This document shows, piece after piece, positions 42,284 through 50,955 of a stretch of 64,000 nt of DNA. Made by a program: the position numbers and the translations under genes. The notes under the pieces were generated by a model that made no database searches, was not told the DNA's origin, and saw nothing but the letters and a program-made list of their open reading frames with translations. The stretch is from Streptomyces mexicanus (lineage in GTDB: Bacteria; Actinomycetota; Actinomycetes; Streptomycetales; Streptomycetaceae), in the NCBI RefSeq assembly GCF_902506575.1, contig NZ_LR732544.1:4778219-4842218 (forward strand), written 5' to 3'. The number at the start of each line of letters is the position of its first letter. Position 1 is the stretch's first letter.

Positions 42284-43270
42284 ATGAGTGCCGCAGACAC
42301 GACCACCCCTGCCAAGGTGCCGCCACCGCGGCAGGCGCCGCCACCGGCCGCCTGGGACCGGCCCCGCAGACCGCGCGGCTCGGGTGGCGCCGCGACGCCC
42401 TGGCTGCTGCTCGCGCCCTGCCTGCTGGTCCTGGCCCTGGTCATGGCCTATCCGCTGGTGCGGCTGGTCACCTTGTCGTTCCAGAAGTTCGGCCAGCCCC
42501 AACTGTGGGGGTTCCAAGGGGCGACGTGGGTCGGCTTCGCCAACTTCCGCGCGGTGCTCGGCGACGGCGAGTTCTGGGCGGTGGTGCTGCGCACGCTCGT
42601 CTTCGCCGCCGGCGCGGTCTTGCTGACCATGGTCCTCGGCATGGCGGTCGCGCTGCTGCTGCAGCGGGTGTCCCCTTGGATGAAGACCCTCGTCAACATC
42701 GTGCTGGTGGCCAGCTGGGGCATGCCGGTCATCGTGGCCACCACCGTCTTCAAGTGGCTCTTCGACTCCGACTACGGCATCCTCAACGCGCTGCTGAGCA
42801 AGCTGCCCGGCGTCCACATGATCGGCCACAACTGGTTCGCCAGCGGCCCCCAGGGCCTCGCCGTCATCATGCTGCTGGTGGTGTGGGGCGCCGTGCCGTT
42901 CGTCGTCATCACGCTCGGCGCCGGCCTGACCCAGGTGCCCAAGGAGCTGGAGGAGGCGGCGCGGCTGGACGGCGCCGGCGCCTGGGGCGTCTTCCGCTAC
43001 GTCACCCTGCCGATCCTCAAGCCGATCATCGTGATGCTCACGACCCTGTCGGTGATCTGGGACATGGGCGTCTTCCCGCAGGTGTTCGTCATGCGCGGCG
43101 GTCACCCCGAGGCGGAGTTCCAGGTCCTCAACACCTACTCCTACGACCGTGCCTTCCAGGTCAACGACTACGCCCAGGGCTCGGCGATCGCCCTGCTCAC
43201 CGTGGTGCTGCTGCTGGGCGTGGTCGCCGTGTACATGCGCCAGATGCTGAAGATCGGGGACGTCGAGTGA
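42284..43270 (+). CDS. dasB: Sugar ABC transporter permease DasB
   Basis: 328 residues with six membrane helices after a 35-residue Pro/Ala-rich N-terminus. The cytosolic loop with the EAA motif (ELEEAARLDGAGAWGVFRYV) contacts the MsiK-type ATPase. It lies 111 bases after dasA and overlaps dasC by four bases (GTGA). Transports chitobiose with DasA, DasC and the ATPase. Confidence 0.94.
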   Translation: MSAADTTTPAKVPPPRQAPPPAAWDRPRRPRGSGGAATPWLLLAPCLLVLALVMAYPLVRLVTLSFQKFGQPQLWGFQGATWVGFANFRAVLGDGEFWAVVLRTLVFAAGAVLLTMVLGMAVALLLQRVSPWMKTLVNIVLVASWGMPVIVATTVFKWLFDSDYGILNALLSKLPGVHMIGHNWFASGPQGLAVIMLLVVWGAVPFVVITLGAGLTQVPKELEEAARLDGAGAWGVFRYVTLPILKPIIVMLTTLSVIWDMGVFPQVFVMRGGHPEAEFQVLNTYSYDRAFQVNDYAQGSAIALLTVVLLLGVVAVYMRQMLKIGDVE

Positions 43271-44160
43271 GCGGGATGAGCAGTACGAGCAGCGTGGGCG
43301 GCCCGAGCGGCGTGGGCGGCACGGCCGTCGCTCCGGGGCGCCGCCGGACGCCGAAGCTGGGCTGGAACCTGCTCGGCCTGGTGGTCTTCCTCGTCCTGGG
43401 CTTCCCCCTGTACTGGATGCTCGACACCGCGTTCAAGCCGGCCAAGGACGCCATCGACCCGGACCCGAGCCTGCTGCCGACCGGCCTGACGCTCGCCAAC
43501 TTCAAACGGGCGCTCGACATCGCCGACTTCTGGGGCCCGGTCGGACGCAGCCTCGTGGTGTCGCTGTCGGTGGTGGTGATCGGCATGGTGGTCGGCATGC
43601 TGGCCGCGCTCGCCATCTCCCGGTTCGCCTTCCGCGGCCGCAAGATCGTGATCGTGGGCATCCTGGCGGTGCAGATGGTCCCGCTGGTCGCCATGATCAT
43701 CCCGGTCTTCCTGCTGCTGAACGACCTCGGCCAGTACGACAAGCTCACCGGCCTCATCGTCACCTACCTGACCTTCATCCTCCCCTTCACGGTGTGGACG
43801 CTGCGCGGCTTCATCGTCAACATCCCCCGGGAACTGGAGGAGGCGGCCATGGTCGACGGCTGCTCCCGCACGGGCGCCTTCCTGCGCGTCGTCCTCCCGC
43901 TGCTCGCCCCCGGCATGGTCGCCACCTCCGTGTACGGCTTCATCCAGGCCTGGAACGAGTACCTGTACGCCCTGATGCTGATGAGCCAGGAGCATCAGAC
44001 CGCCACCGTCTGGCTCGGCAACTTCACCACCAAGCACGGCACCGAGTACGCCCCCATGATGGCCGGCGCCACGATGATGGCCGTGCCGATCGTCGTGCTC
44101 TTCCTGCTCGTCCAGCGCAAGATGGCCGCGGGTCTGACCGCGGGCGCCGTGAAGGGATGA
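43267..44160 (+). CDS. dasC: Sugar ABC transporter permease DasC
   Basis: 297 residues from GTG 43267; coupled to dasB by a GTGA overlap. Six membrane helices, EAA motif ELEEAAMVDGCSRTGAFLRV, typical MalG-type second permease. Start is Ser/Gly/Val-rich and likely cytosolic. dasD follows nine bases later, so the four das genes are one operon. Confidence 0.94.
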   Translation: MSGMSSTSSVGGPSGVGGTAVAPGRRRTPKLGWNLLGLVVFLVLGFPLYWMLDTAFKPAKDAIDPDPSLLPTGLTLANFKRALDIADFWGPVGRSLVVSLSVVVIGMVVGMLAALAISRFAFRGRKIVIVGILAVQMVPLVAMIIPVFLLLNDLGQYDKLTGLIVTYLTFILPFTVWTLRGFIVNIPRELEEAAMVDGCSRTGAFLRVVLPLLAPGMVATSVYGFIQAWNEYLYALMLMSQEHQTATVWLGNFTTKHGTEYAPMMAGATMMAVPIVVLFLLVQRKMAAGLTAGAVKG

Positions 44161-44169
44161 CACCACCCG

Positions 44170-45678
44170 ATGACCACATTCGCCCGGGGCACCGACACCC
44201 TGACACGGGACGCGCTGACGGTCCTCCAGCCCGGCTTCACCGGCACCAGCGCCCCCACCTGGCTGCTGCGGCGGCTGGGGGAGGGCCTGGCCTCCGTGGG
44301 CCTGTTCGGCCGTAACATCGCCTCGCCCGAACAGCTCGCCGCCCTGACCGCCCAACTGCGCGCCGAACGCGAGGACGTGCTGGTCGCCATCGACGAGGAG
44401 GGCGGCGACGTCACGCGCCTGGAGGTGCGCACCGGGTCCAGCTTCCCCGGCAACCACGCGCTCGGCGCCGTGGACGACGTGGAGCTGACCCGGGCCGTGG
44501 CCCGCGAACTGGGCCGCCGCCTGGCCGAGTGCGGGGTGAACTTCAACTGGGCCCCCTCCGCCGACATCAACTCCAACCCGGACAACCCGGTCATCGGCGT
44601 CCGCTCCTTCGGCGCCGCCACCGACCTGGTCGCCCGCCACACCGCCGCCTACGTCACCGGCCTGCAGTCCGCGGGCGTGGCCGCCTGCACCAAGCACTTC
44701 CCCGGGCACGGCGACACCGCGGTCGACTCCCACCACGCCCTGCCCCGCATCGACGTGGACGCCGAGGCGGTGCGGGCCCGCGAACTCGCCCCCTTCCGCG
44801 CGGCGATCGCCGCCGGCACCAAGGCGGTGATGAGCGCCCACATCCTCGTGCCCGCCCTGGACCCGGACCGGCCGGGCACCCTGTCCCGCCCGGTGCTGAC
44901 GGACCTGCTGCGCGGCGAACTGGGCTACGAGGGCCTGATCGTCACCGACGGCATGGAGATGCGGGCCATCGCCGACACCTACGGCATCCGGCGCGGCAGC
45001 GTGCTCGCCATCGCCGCCGGCGCCGACGCGATCTGCGTGGGCGGCGGCCTCGCCGACGACGAGACGATCCGCGGCCTGCGCGACGCCCTGGTCGCGGCGG
45101 TCCGCTCCGGCGAACTGCCCGAGGAACGCCTCGCGGACGCCGCGCAGCGGGTGCGCGCCCTCGCCCGCTGGACCGCCGGCGCCGCGCGGACCGGCCCGGA
45201 CGCCGCCCCCGCCGACCCCGAGGTCGGGCTGCGCGCCGCCCGCCGCGCCCTGCGGGCCACCGTCTCCGACACCTTCACCCCGCTCACCGCACCGCCCTAC
45301 GTCGCCGTCTTCACCCCGGTCGCCAACATCGCGGTCGGCGTGGAGACGCCCTGGGGCGTGGCCGCGGAACTGGCCCGCCTGCTGCCCGGCACCGCGACCG
45401 GCAGCTTCACCGGCGAGGACGCGGGCCGTGCGGCCCTGGCGGCGGCCGGCGAGCGCCGTGTGGTGGCCGTCGTCCGCGACGAGCACCGCCACCCCTGGAT
45501 GGCGGCGGCCCTGGACACCCTGCTCGCGGCCCGTCCCGACACGGTCGTCGTCGAGATGGGCCTCCCGCAGGCACCGCCCCGCGGCGCCCTTCACCTCGCC
45601 ACCCACGGCGCGGCCCGCGTCTGCGGCCGGGCGGCGGCGGAGGCCATCGCGGCAACGGAGGCCGTCGCGGAGCCGTAG
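44170..45678 (+). CDS. dasD: Family 3 beta-N-acetylglucosaminidase DasD
   Basis: 502 residues. Cleaves N-acetylglucosamine from chitobiose-type oligosaccharides inside the cell (no signal peptide). GH3 marks: KHFPGHGDTAVDSHHALP near residue 178, containing the Asp-His dyad used by N-acetylglucosaminidases of this family, and the nucleophile aspartate in VTDGMEM near residue 258. An extra C-terminal domain (~residues 350-502) follows. As last gene of dasABCD it hydrolyses the imported chitobiose. Confidence 0.92.
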   Translation: MTTFARGTDTLTRDALTVLQPGFTGTSAPTWLLRRLGEGLASVGLFGRNIASPEQLAALTAQLRAEREDVLVAIDEEGGDVTRLEVRTGSSFPGNHALGAVDDVELTRAVARELGRRLAECGVNFNWAPSADINSNPDNPVIGVRSFGAATDLVARHTAAYVTGLQSAGVAACTKHFPGHGDTAVDSHHALPRIDVDAEAVRARELAPFRAAIAAGTKAVMSAHILVPALDPDRPGTLSRPVLTDLLRGELGYEGLIVTDGMEMRAIADTYGIRRGSVLAIAAGADAICVGGGLADDETIRGLRDALVAAVRSGELPEERLADAAQRVRALARWTAGAARTGPDAAPADPEVGLRAARRALRATVSDTFTPLTAPPYVAVFTPVANIAVGVETPWGVAAELARLLPGTATGSFTGEDAGRAALAAAGERRVVAVVRDEHRHPWMAAALDTLLAARPDTVVVEMGLPQAPPRGALHLATHGAARVCGRAAAEAIAATEAVAEP

Positions 45679-45790
45679 CCCCGGCGACCCCACCGCGCGA
45701 GCGCCCGGCTGAGGGCCGGTCCGGCGTGAACCGAGGCCCACACCGGGCACGCGCCCACAGCCGGGCGTGCCCGCCCCGCGGGCGCCCGAC

Positions 45791-45870
45791 GCCCGGCACG
45801 GCCGTGGCCCGCGCGCCGGCGTCGGGCATGGCCGCGGCCCGCGCGCCCGCGTCGGGCGTGGCCGTGGCCC
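45791..45870. repeat. 30-bp tandem repeat, about 2.7 copies
   Basis: Period 30 bases (TCGGGCATGGCCGCGGCCCG CGCGCCCGCG with small changes) in the 256-base convergent gap between dasD and nagB. Its ten-codon period keeps frames open on both strands but no ribosome site or gene is apparent. Confidence 0.85.
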
Positions 45871-45878
45871 GGACGGCA

Positions 45879-45912
45879 AGGCGCCGGTCACCCCTTCCGG
45901 GGCGGCCGGCGC
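45879..45912. terminator. Hairpin between converging dasD and nagB
   Basis: GGCGCCGG and CCGGCGCC pair, with an inner CCCC/GGGG stem and a 3x3 internal loop. It is 22 bases beyond the nagB stop on the minus strand; no T run, so probably a weak terminator. Confidence 0.55.
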
Positions 45913-45934
45913 CTTCGGCGTGGGCAGGCGGGGG

Positions 45935-46720
45935 CTACAGTCCCTGCCACTGCGGCTTGTGGGCGTAGGTGTGGCGGAAGTAGTCGGCGAGCTTCAGCTT
46001 CGAGGCGGCCGGCTCGTCGACGACGACCGTGGCGTGCGGGTGGAGCTGCAGCGCGGAGGCGGGGCAGAAGGAGGCCACCGGCCCCTCCACACTCGCGGCC
46101 ACCGCGTCGGCCTTCCCCTCGCCCGTGGCGAGCAGCACCAGGTGCCGGGCCTCCAGGATCGTGCCGATGCCCTGGGTGATGACGTGGTGCGGCACCTGGT
46201 CGACGTCGCCGTCGAAGAAGCGCGCGTTGTCCACCCGGGTCTGCTCGGTCAGCGTCTTGATGCGCGTCCGCGAGGCGAGCGAGGAACACGGCTCGTTGAA
46301 CCCGATGTGCCCGTCGGTGCCGATCCCGAGCAGCTGCAGATCGACCCCGCCGGCCTCGGCCAGCGCCCTGTCGTACGCCTCGCACGCTGCCTGCACGTCC
46401 TCGGCGGTGCCGTCCGGGCCGAGGAACGCCTCCATCCCGATCCCGAGCGGTTCGAGCACCTCGCGCCGCAGCACCGAGCGGTAGGACTCGGGGTGGTCCG
46501 GGGGCAGCCCCACGTACTCGTCGAGCTGGGCGATCCGGGCCCGCGAGGTGTCCACGGCACCGGAGCGCACCTTGGCCGCCAGTGCCTCGTAGACGGGCAG
46601 CGGGGTGGAACCCGTGGCGACGCCCAGGAGGGCGTCGGGCTTGCGTCGCAGCAGCTGCGCCATGGCCTCGGCGATGAGTTCGCCGCCCGCCCTGGCGTCC
46701 GGAACGATGACAACTTCCAC
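45935..46720 (-). CDS. nagB: Glucosamine-6-phosphate deaminase NagB
   Basis: 261 residues from GTG 46720. Converts glucosamine-6-phosphate to fructose-6-phosphate and ammonia. Family signatures: GVATGSTPLPVY near residue 33, LDEYVGLPPDHPESY near residue 67, and LGIGTDGHIGFNEP near residue 130 with the catalytic Asp-His pair. A dre 61-76 bases upstream puts it under DasR, which senses its substrate, closing the GlcNAc feedback loop with dasR and dasABCD. Confidence 0.95.
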   Translation of the reverse strand: MEVVIVPDARAGGELIAEAMAQLLRRKPDALLGVATGSTPLPVYEALAAKVRSGAVDTSRARIAQLDEYVGLPPDHPESYRSVLRREVLEPLGIGMEAFLGPDGTAEDVQAACEAYDRALAEAGGVDLQLLGIGTDGHIGFNEPCSSLASRTRIKTLTEQTRVDNARFFDGDVDQVPHHVITQGIGTILEARHLVLLATGEGKADAVAASVEGPVASFCPASALQLHPHATVVVDEPAASKLKLADYFRHTYAHKPQWQGL

Positions 46721-46780
46721 CTTGGGCCTGCCGATCTGAGGAGAGCCGAGATGAGGACTGGACCCGGTAACGAGGGGCCA

Positions 46781-46796
46781 TGTGGTTTAGACCAAT
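46781..46796. promoter_or_regulatory. DasR operator (dre) at nagB
   Basis: TGTGGTTTAGACCAAT matches the dre consensus at 12 of 16 positions, 61 bases upstream of the nagB start. Confidence 0.75.
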
Positions 46797-46889
46797 CTAG
46801 CAGAACGGCCCCTCGCGCCACCTCGGTACGACACCCTCCGCCGGCCCCGCGAGAGCGCCCATGCTCGGCGCCTGCGCGGCGGTGAATCC

Positions 46890-47672
46890 CTACGTCAGCG
46901 AGCCTCCCGTGGCGTCCACCCAGCTGCCCGTCACCCAGCGCCCCGCGTCCGAGGCGAGGAACGCCACCACGTCCGCCACGTCGGCCGGCGTGCCCACCCG
47001 GCCGAGCGCCGATATCGACGCCGCCGTGTCCCAGCCGTCCGGTGTGCCGTGCAGCCACCCGGCGGTGTTGTCGGTCTCGATGATCCCCGGCGCCACCGAG
47101 TTGACCGTGATGCCGCGCGGCCCCAGCGTCTTGGACAGGTCGCGGGTGAAGACGTCGAGTGCCCCCTTGGTCATGGCGTAGGCCACCTTGTCCGGCATGA
47201 CGGCGGTGCGGGCCAGGCCGGAGGAGACGTTGATGACCCGCCCGCCGTCGCGCAGCCGCCCCAGCCCCTGCCGGACGAGGAAGAACGGCGCCTTCACATT
47301 GACCGCGAAGACCCGGTCGTACTCCTCCTCGGTGATCTCCTCCAGGGGCGGGGCCGTACCGATCCCCGCGTTGTTCACCAGGATGTCCAGCCCGTCCGCG
47401 TGCCGGTCGAACTGCTCCCACAGCGCCTCGGCGTCCCCGGGGAGCCCCAGTTCGACACCGATCGCGAACGCCGAGCCGCCGGCCGCCTCGATCGCCGCGA
47501 CCACCCCCTTCGCCGCCGCCTCGTTGCGGCCGTAGTGCACGGCCACCCGTGCCCCGTCGCGGGCCAGTCGCTCGGCGATGCCCCGCCCGATGCCCCGGCT
47601 CGCCCCGGTGACCAGGGCGGTCCTGCCGGCGAGCGGCTTGCCGCTGTCGGCCGTGCTCGTGTGTGCGTGCAT
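46890..47672 (-). CDS. Short-chain dehydrogenase/reductase under TetR control
   Basis: 260 residues from ATG 47672. Classical SDR: cofactor loop VTGASRGIGRGIAE near residue 20, NNAGIG near residue 97, catalytic Ser in NVSSGLA and YAMTK (Tyr and Lys) near residue 163. HYGRN after the second strand suggests NADPH preference. Substrate unknown. It is divergent from a TetR-family gene with matching palindromes on each side of the intergenic region, so it is probably the induced target of that repressor. Confidence 0.88.
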   Translation of the reverse strand: MHAHTSTADSGKPLAGRTALVTGASRGIGRGIAERLARDGARVAVHYGRNEAAAKGVVAAIEAAGGSAFAIGVELGLPGDAEALWEQFDRHADGLDILVNNAGIGTAPPLEEITEEEYDRVFAVNVKAPFFLVRQGLGRLRDGGRVINVSSGLARTAVMPDKVAYAMTKGALDVFTRDLSKTLGPRGITVNSVAPGIIETDNTAGWLHGTPDGWDTAASISALGRVGTPADVADVVAFLASDAGRWVTGSWVDATGGSLT

Positions 47673-47694
47673 GTCCAACCCCCACGTATTTTCC

Positions 47695-47706
47695 TAGCGG
47701 TCGCTA
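47695..47706. promoter_or_regulatory. TetR operator 1 (SDR side)
   Basis: TAGCG-GT-CGCTA is a perfect palindrome 22 bases before the SDR start codon, next to a TAGGAAAAT -10-like stretch on the minus strand. Confidence 0.65.
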
Positions 47707-47741
47707 CAAAAAAACCGTACACCGGTCCGCTGTCATTTCTC

Positions 47742-47753
47742 TAGTGCCCGCTA
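47742..47753. promoter_or_regulatory. TetR operator 2 (tetR side)
   Basis: TAGTGCCCGCTA resembles operator 1 and overlaps TATAAA (47752-47757), the probable -10 of the tetR gene. Two copies of the same motif imply joint control and autorepression. Confidence 0.65.
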
Positions 47754-47765
47754 TAAAATCACCCC

Positions 47766-48428
47766 ATGGTGGCCGAGCAGGAGACGGACGAGCAGGTCGC
47801 GGCAGGCGAAGCGGGTGCGGCGGGTGAGTCCGGGAGAGTGCGGCGCCGTGGCCGCCCCCGGTCGTTCGACCGGGCCACCGCGCTGGAGAAGGCCCTGATG
47901 GCCTTCTGGGAGCACGGCTACGAGGCCACCTCGGTCTCCGACCTCACCCGGGTCATGGGCATCGGAGCCCCCAGTCTCTACGCGGCCTTCGGCGACAAGC
48001 AGTCGCTGTTCGCCGAGGTGGTGCGCGAGTACGGCGAGCGCTACGGCTCGTTCGGGGACCGGGCCCTGGCCGAGGAGCCCACCGCCCGGGCCGCCGTCGA
48101 GCGGATCCTGCGGGAGGCCGCCGTCACCTACACCGCGCCGGGCCACCCCCACGGCTGCCTGGTCGTCCACGCCGCCACCAACTGCACGACTCCCGAGGTC
48201 GAGGAGCTGCTCCGGGAGCGGCGCAACGCCAACATCGCCGCCTTCGAGCGCCGCATAAGAGCGGACATCGCCTCCGGGGAGCTGCCCGCGGACACCGACG
48301 CCGGGGCGCTCGCGCGGTATGTCGGCGCCCTGATCCAGGGCATGTCGCAGCAGGCGCGCGACGGCGCCGGCCGGGAGGAACTGCAGGCGCTGGCGGAGAT
48401 CTCCATGGCCGTCTGGCCCCGCGGCTGA
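47766..48428 (+). CDS. TetR-family repressor, probable regulator of the adjacent SDR
   Basis: 220 residues. After a 25-residue Glu/Ala/Gly-rich start, RRRGRPRSFDRATALEKAL leads into the helix-turn-helix (LTRVMGIGAPSLYAAFGDK). The C-terminal domain has HGCLVVHAATNC with two cysteines, a possible electrophile sensor as seen in NemR/YhgD-like members. TATAAA ends eight bases before the ATG and no Shine-Dalgarno is present, so its mRNA is leaderless. Confidence 0.88.
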   Translation: MVAEQETDEQVAAGEAGAAGESGRVRRRGRPRSFDRATALEKALMAFWEHGYEATSVSDLTRVMGIGAPSLYAAFGDKQSLFAEVVREYGERYGSFGDRALAEEPTARAAVERILREAAVTYTAPGHPHGCLVVHAATNCTTPEVEELLRERRNANIAAFERRIRADIASGELPADTDAGALARYVGALIQGMSQQARDGAGREELQALAEISMAVWPRG

Positions 48429-48575
48429 GCCGGGCGGGCTAGGCTGCTGCATGATGCGGGCCGGGACGCGGAGCGGCCGGCCGGTCCGGGACGGTTCGCG
48501 GGGGCAGCCCCGCACCGGCGCGGACGGCCGGTGGAAAAACCGCGACGAAGACCTTCCCGCTCATGGACAGGTCCG

Positions 48576-48591
48576 ACTGGTCTAGTCCAGA
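48576..48591. promoter_or_regulatory. Orphan DasR operator (dre) upstream of the PdtaS-like kinase
   Basis: ACTGGTCTAGTCCAGA matches the dre consensus ACTGGTCTAGACCAGT at 14 of 16 positions; it is the best match in the window. It is 361 bases before the kinase start and 147 bases after the TetR stop. Confidence 0.75.
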
Positions 48592-48923
48592 ATCGAGGGG
48601 AAGCCCCTGACGGGGAAGCCTCCGACAGCCGACCGCGCGGCCCGTCCGCGCACGACGCGCACGCACAGCATCCGTCCTCCCCCGCACAGGAGGACGGACC
48701 GAGGAACCGGTGCTCTCTGCCCTGACTGCCCGGCTCCTCACCTTCGGCCGACCGGGACCGCACACCCCACGGCCGATGATGCTCCGGGCTGCGGTGCCGG
48801 GAGGGTTGAGGGTCCCTCCCAGGCGCCGCGGCCCGCGGGTGTCTCAAGGGCCCGTGAGGCCCGGCGCCCCGCGCGCGGCCGGGCCGGGCACGCGTACATT
48901 TCAGCACCGTACAAACGTGCAGG

Positions 48924-48929
48924 TACGCT
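48924..48929 (+). promoter_or_regulatory. -10 box of leaderless kinase mRNA
   Basis: TACGCT lies seven bases before GTG 48937, placing the transcript start at the start codon. Confidence 0.55.
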
Positions 48930-48936
48930 CACAGAC

Positions 48937-50412
48937 GTGCCCTCCATGAACGAACTCGTACGCCAGCACACCGCGCTCGACGACTCCGACCTCGAGTGGC
49001 TCCATCTGCTGGTCTCGGAGTGGCAGCTGCTCTCCGACCTGTCCTTCGCCGACCTGGTGCTGTGGGTGCCCACCCGGGACGGCACCCGCTACGTCTCCGT
49101 CGCCCAGATGCGGCCCAACACCGGCCCGACCTCCTACCAGGACGACATGGTCGGCCACCTCGTCCCGCGCGGCCGCCGCCCGATGCTGGACGCCGCGCTC
49201 GACGAGGGGCGGATCGTACGGGAGGGCGACCCGGAGTGGCGCGAGGAGGTCCCGGTCCGCGTCGAGTCCATCCCGGTGCGGCGCGAGGGCCGGGTCCTCG
49301 GTGTCATCGCGCGCAACACCAACCTGCTGACCGTGCGCACCCCGAGCCGGCTGGAGCTGACGTATCTGCAGAGCGCCTCCGACCTGGCGCAGATGATCGC
49401 CGCCGGCTCCTTCCCGTTCCCGGACCAGCAGGTCGACATGGACGCGTCCCCGCGCGTCGGCGACGGCCTGATCCGGCTGGACGCGGACGGCATCGTCCAG
49501 TACGCCTCGCCGAACGCGCTGTCCGCCTACCACCGCCTCGGTCTGGCCGCCGACCTCGTCGGCCAGCACCTCGGTGAGGCCACGGCCGAACTCGCCCCGT
49601 CCCGCGTCCCCGTGGACGAGGCGCTGGTGAAGCTGGCCAGCGGCTGGGCGCCGCGCGAGTTCGAGATCGAGGCCAGCGACGGGGTGATCCAGTTCCGGGC
49701 CATCCCGCTCAAACCCAAGGGCACCCGCATCGGTTCCCTGGTGCTGCTGCGGGACGTCACCGAACTGCGCCGCCGCGAGCGCGAGTTGATCACCAAGGAC
49801 GCGACGATCCGGGAGATCCACCACCGGGTCAAGAACAATCTCCAGACGGTCGCCGCCCTGCTGCGCCTGCAGGCCCGGCGCATCGACTCCCAGCGCGGCC
49901 GGGAGGCCCTGGAGGAGGCGGTGCGCCGGGTGGGGTCCATCGCGATCGTCCATGAGACGCTGTCCCAGAACCTGGACGAGCGCGTGGAGTTCGACGAGAT
50001 CGCCGACCGGGTGCTGGCGATGGTCGCCGAGATCTCACCGGGCAAGGTGACCGGCCGGCGCACCGGCCGGTTCGGGATCCTGGAGGCCGAGGTGGCCACC
50101 CCTCTGTCGATGGTCCTGACCGAGATCCTGCAGAACGCCCTGGAGCACGGCTTCCGGCAGGGCGACACCGGCACGGTCGAGGTCTCCGCGATCCGCGGCG
50201 GCACCTCGCGCGAGGCGCGGCTGCTGGTCACCGTCCAGGACGACGGCGTGGGCCTGCCCGAGGACTTCGACCCGCACCGCTCCGGCAATCTCGGCCTGCA
50301 GATCGTGCGCACCCTGGTCGAGGGCGAGCTGGGCGGGACGTTCGACATGGTTCCCGCTCCCGAGCGGGGCACCCGGGTGATCCTCGATCTTCCGGTGCCC
50401 ACGCACAAGTAG
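48937..50412 (+). CDS. pdtaS: Cytosolic sensor histidine kinase, PdtaS-like
   Basis: 491 residues. Order of domains: H_kinase_N/GAF-like sensor (residues ~10-150, WQLLSDLSFADLVLWV), PAS (~165-280), HisKA_2 with the phosphorylated histidine in IREIHHRVKNNLQTVAALL (near residue 295), and HATPase_c (ILQNALEHG; GLGLQ-type NLGLQIVRTL). It has no membrane span. The sequence resembles Mycobacterium tuberculosis PdtaS (Rv3220c), which lies next to whiB1 exactly as this gene lies next to wblE; PdtaS signals to the RNA-binding antiterminator PdtaR. GTG 48937 suits a leaderless start; ATG 48946 is the alternative. The response regulator is not in the window. Confidence 0.9.
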   Translation: MPSMNELVRQHTALDDSDLEWLHLLVSEWQLLSDLSFADLVLWVPTRDGTRYVSVAQMRPNTGPTSYQDDMVGHLVPRGRRPMLDAALDEGRIVREGDPEWREEVPVRVESIPVRREGRVLGVIARNTNLLTVRTPSRLELTYLQSASDLAQMIAAGSFPFPDQQVDMDASPRVGDGLIRLDADGIVQYASPNALSAYHRLGLAADLVGQHLGEATAELAPSRVPVDEALVKLASGWAPREFEIEASDGVIQFRAIPLKPKGTRIGSLVLLRDVTELRRRERELITKDATIREIHHRVKNNLQTVAALLRLQARRIDSQRGREALEEAVRRVGSIAIVHETLSQNLDERVEFDEIADRVLAMVAEISPGKVTGRRTGRFGILEAEVATPLSMVLTEILQNALEHGFRQGDTGTVEVSAIRGGTSREARLLVTVQDDGVGLPEDFDPHRSGNLGLQIVRTLVEGELGGTFDMVPAPERGTRVILDLPVPTHK

Positions 50413-50476
50413 TCCACGGGATCCGCCCGTTCATCGGGCGGCCCGGCGGTGTGCCGGCCGGGCGCACACAGCAAAG

Positions 50477-50503
50477 AGCCCCGGACCTCGATGGTCCGGG
50501 GCT
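50477..50503 (+). terminator. Terminator of the kinase gene
   Basis: AGCCCCGGACC pairs perfectly with GGTCCGGGGCT around a five-base loop, 65 bases after the kinase stop. Confidence 0.8.
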
Positions 50504-50524
50504 AGTCGCTCGTGCTGCCCACCT

Positions 50525-50560
50525 GGGTGGGGGTACCCCCTGCTGGAAGAGCTCGGGGGA
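50525..50560. repeat. Streptomyces-type intergenic palindromic element
   Basis: The stretch GGGGGTACCCCC followed by CTGCTGGAAGAGCTCGGGGGAG resembles the common short repeat seen dispersed between Streptomyces genes. It sits between the kinase terminator and the wblE stop. Confidence 0.5.
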
Positions 50561-50654
50561 GCATCGGGGGTACTGCGCGCTGCGGCTCGGGGGCGGGAGA
50601 TGCGTACTCGCTGTACGCGCCGCCAAGCTCAGGCTGTCAGCGGGGTGGCCGTGG

Positions 50655-50912
50655 TCAGGCGGAGGCCTGACGGGCCCGGTTGCGGGCGGCGCGGCGCTTC
50701 ATCGCGCGGCGCTCGTCCTCGCTGAGACCACCCCAGACGCCGGAGTCCTGGCCGGACTCGAGCGCCCACTGCAGGCACTGCTCGATAACCGGGCAGCGAC
50801 GGCAGACGGCCTTGGCTTCCTCGATCTGCAGCAGCGCAGGACCGGTGTTGCCGATGGGGAAGAAGAGCTCGGGGTCTTCCTCGCGGCAAACGGCGTTGTG
50901 ACGCCAGTCCAT
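50655..50912 (-). CDS. wblE: WhiB-family iron-sulfur protein, WhiB1/WblE
   Basis: 85 residues. Four conserved cysteines (C9, C37, C40, C46 in AVCRRCPVIEQC) bind a [4Fe-4S] cluster sensitive to nitric oxide; GVWGGLSEDERR is the family turn and the basic tail RRAARNRARQ binds DNA. WhiB1-type proteins bind region 4 of the primary sigma factor and are essential in mycobacteria. Convergent with the PdtaS-like kinase, as in mycobacteria. A Crp- or LacI-type palindrome lies 44 bases upstream. Confidence 0.94.
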   Translation of the reverse strand: MDWRHNAVCREEDPELFFPIGNTGPALLQIEEAKAVCRRCPVIEQCLQWALESGQDSGVWGGLSEDERRAMKRRAARNRARQASA

Positions 50913-50955
50913 GGCTGCTACCTCTCCTTGGTGTTACGTGCTCGTTGCTTGTGAA

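Larger units (their letters stand above)
48429..48936 (+). other. 508-base gap without a gene
   Basis: I find no supportable coding sequence between the TetR and kinase genes. The region holds one DasR operator (48576-48591) and, at its end, the kinase promoter. Short open frames here have no ribosome site. Confidence 0.6.
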
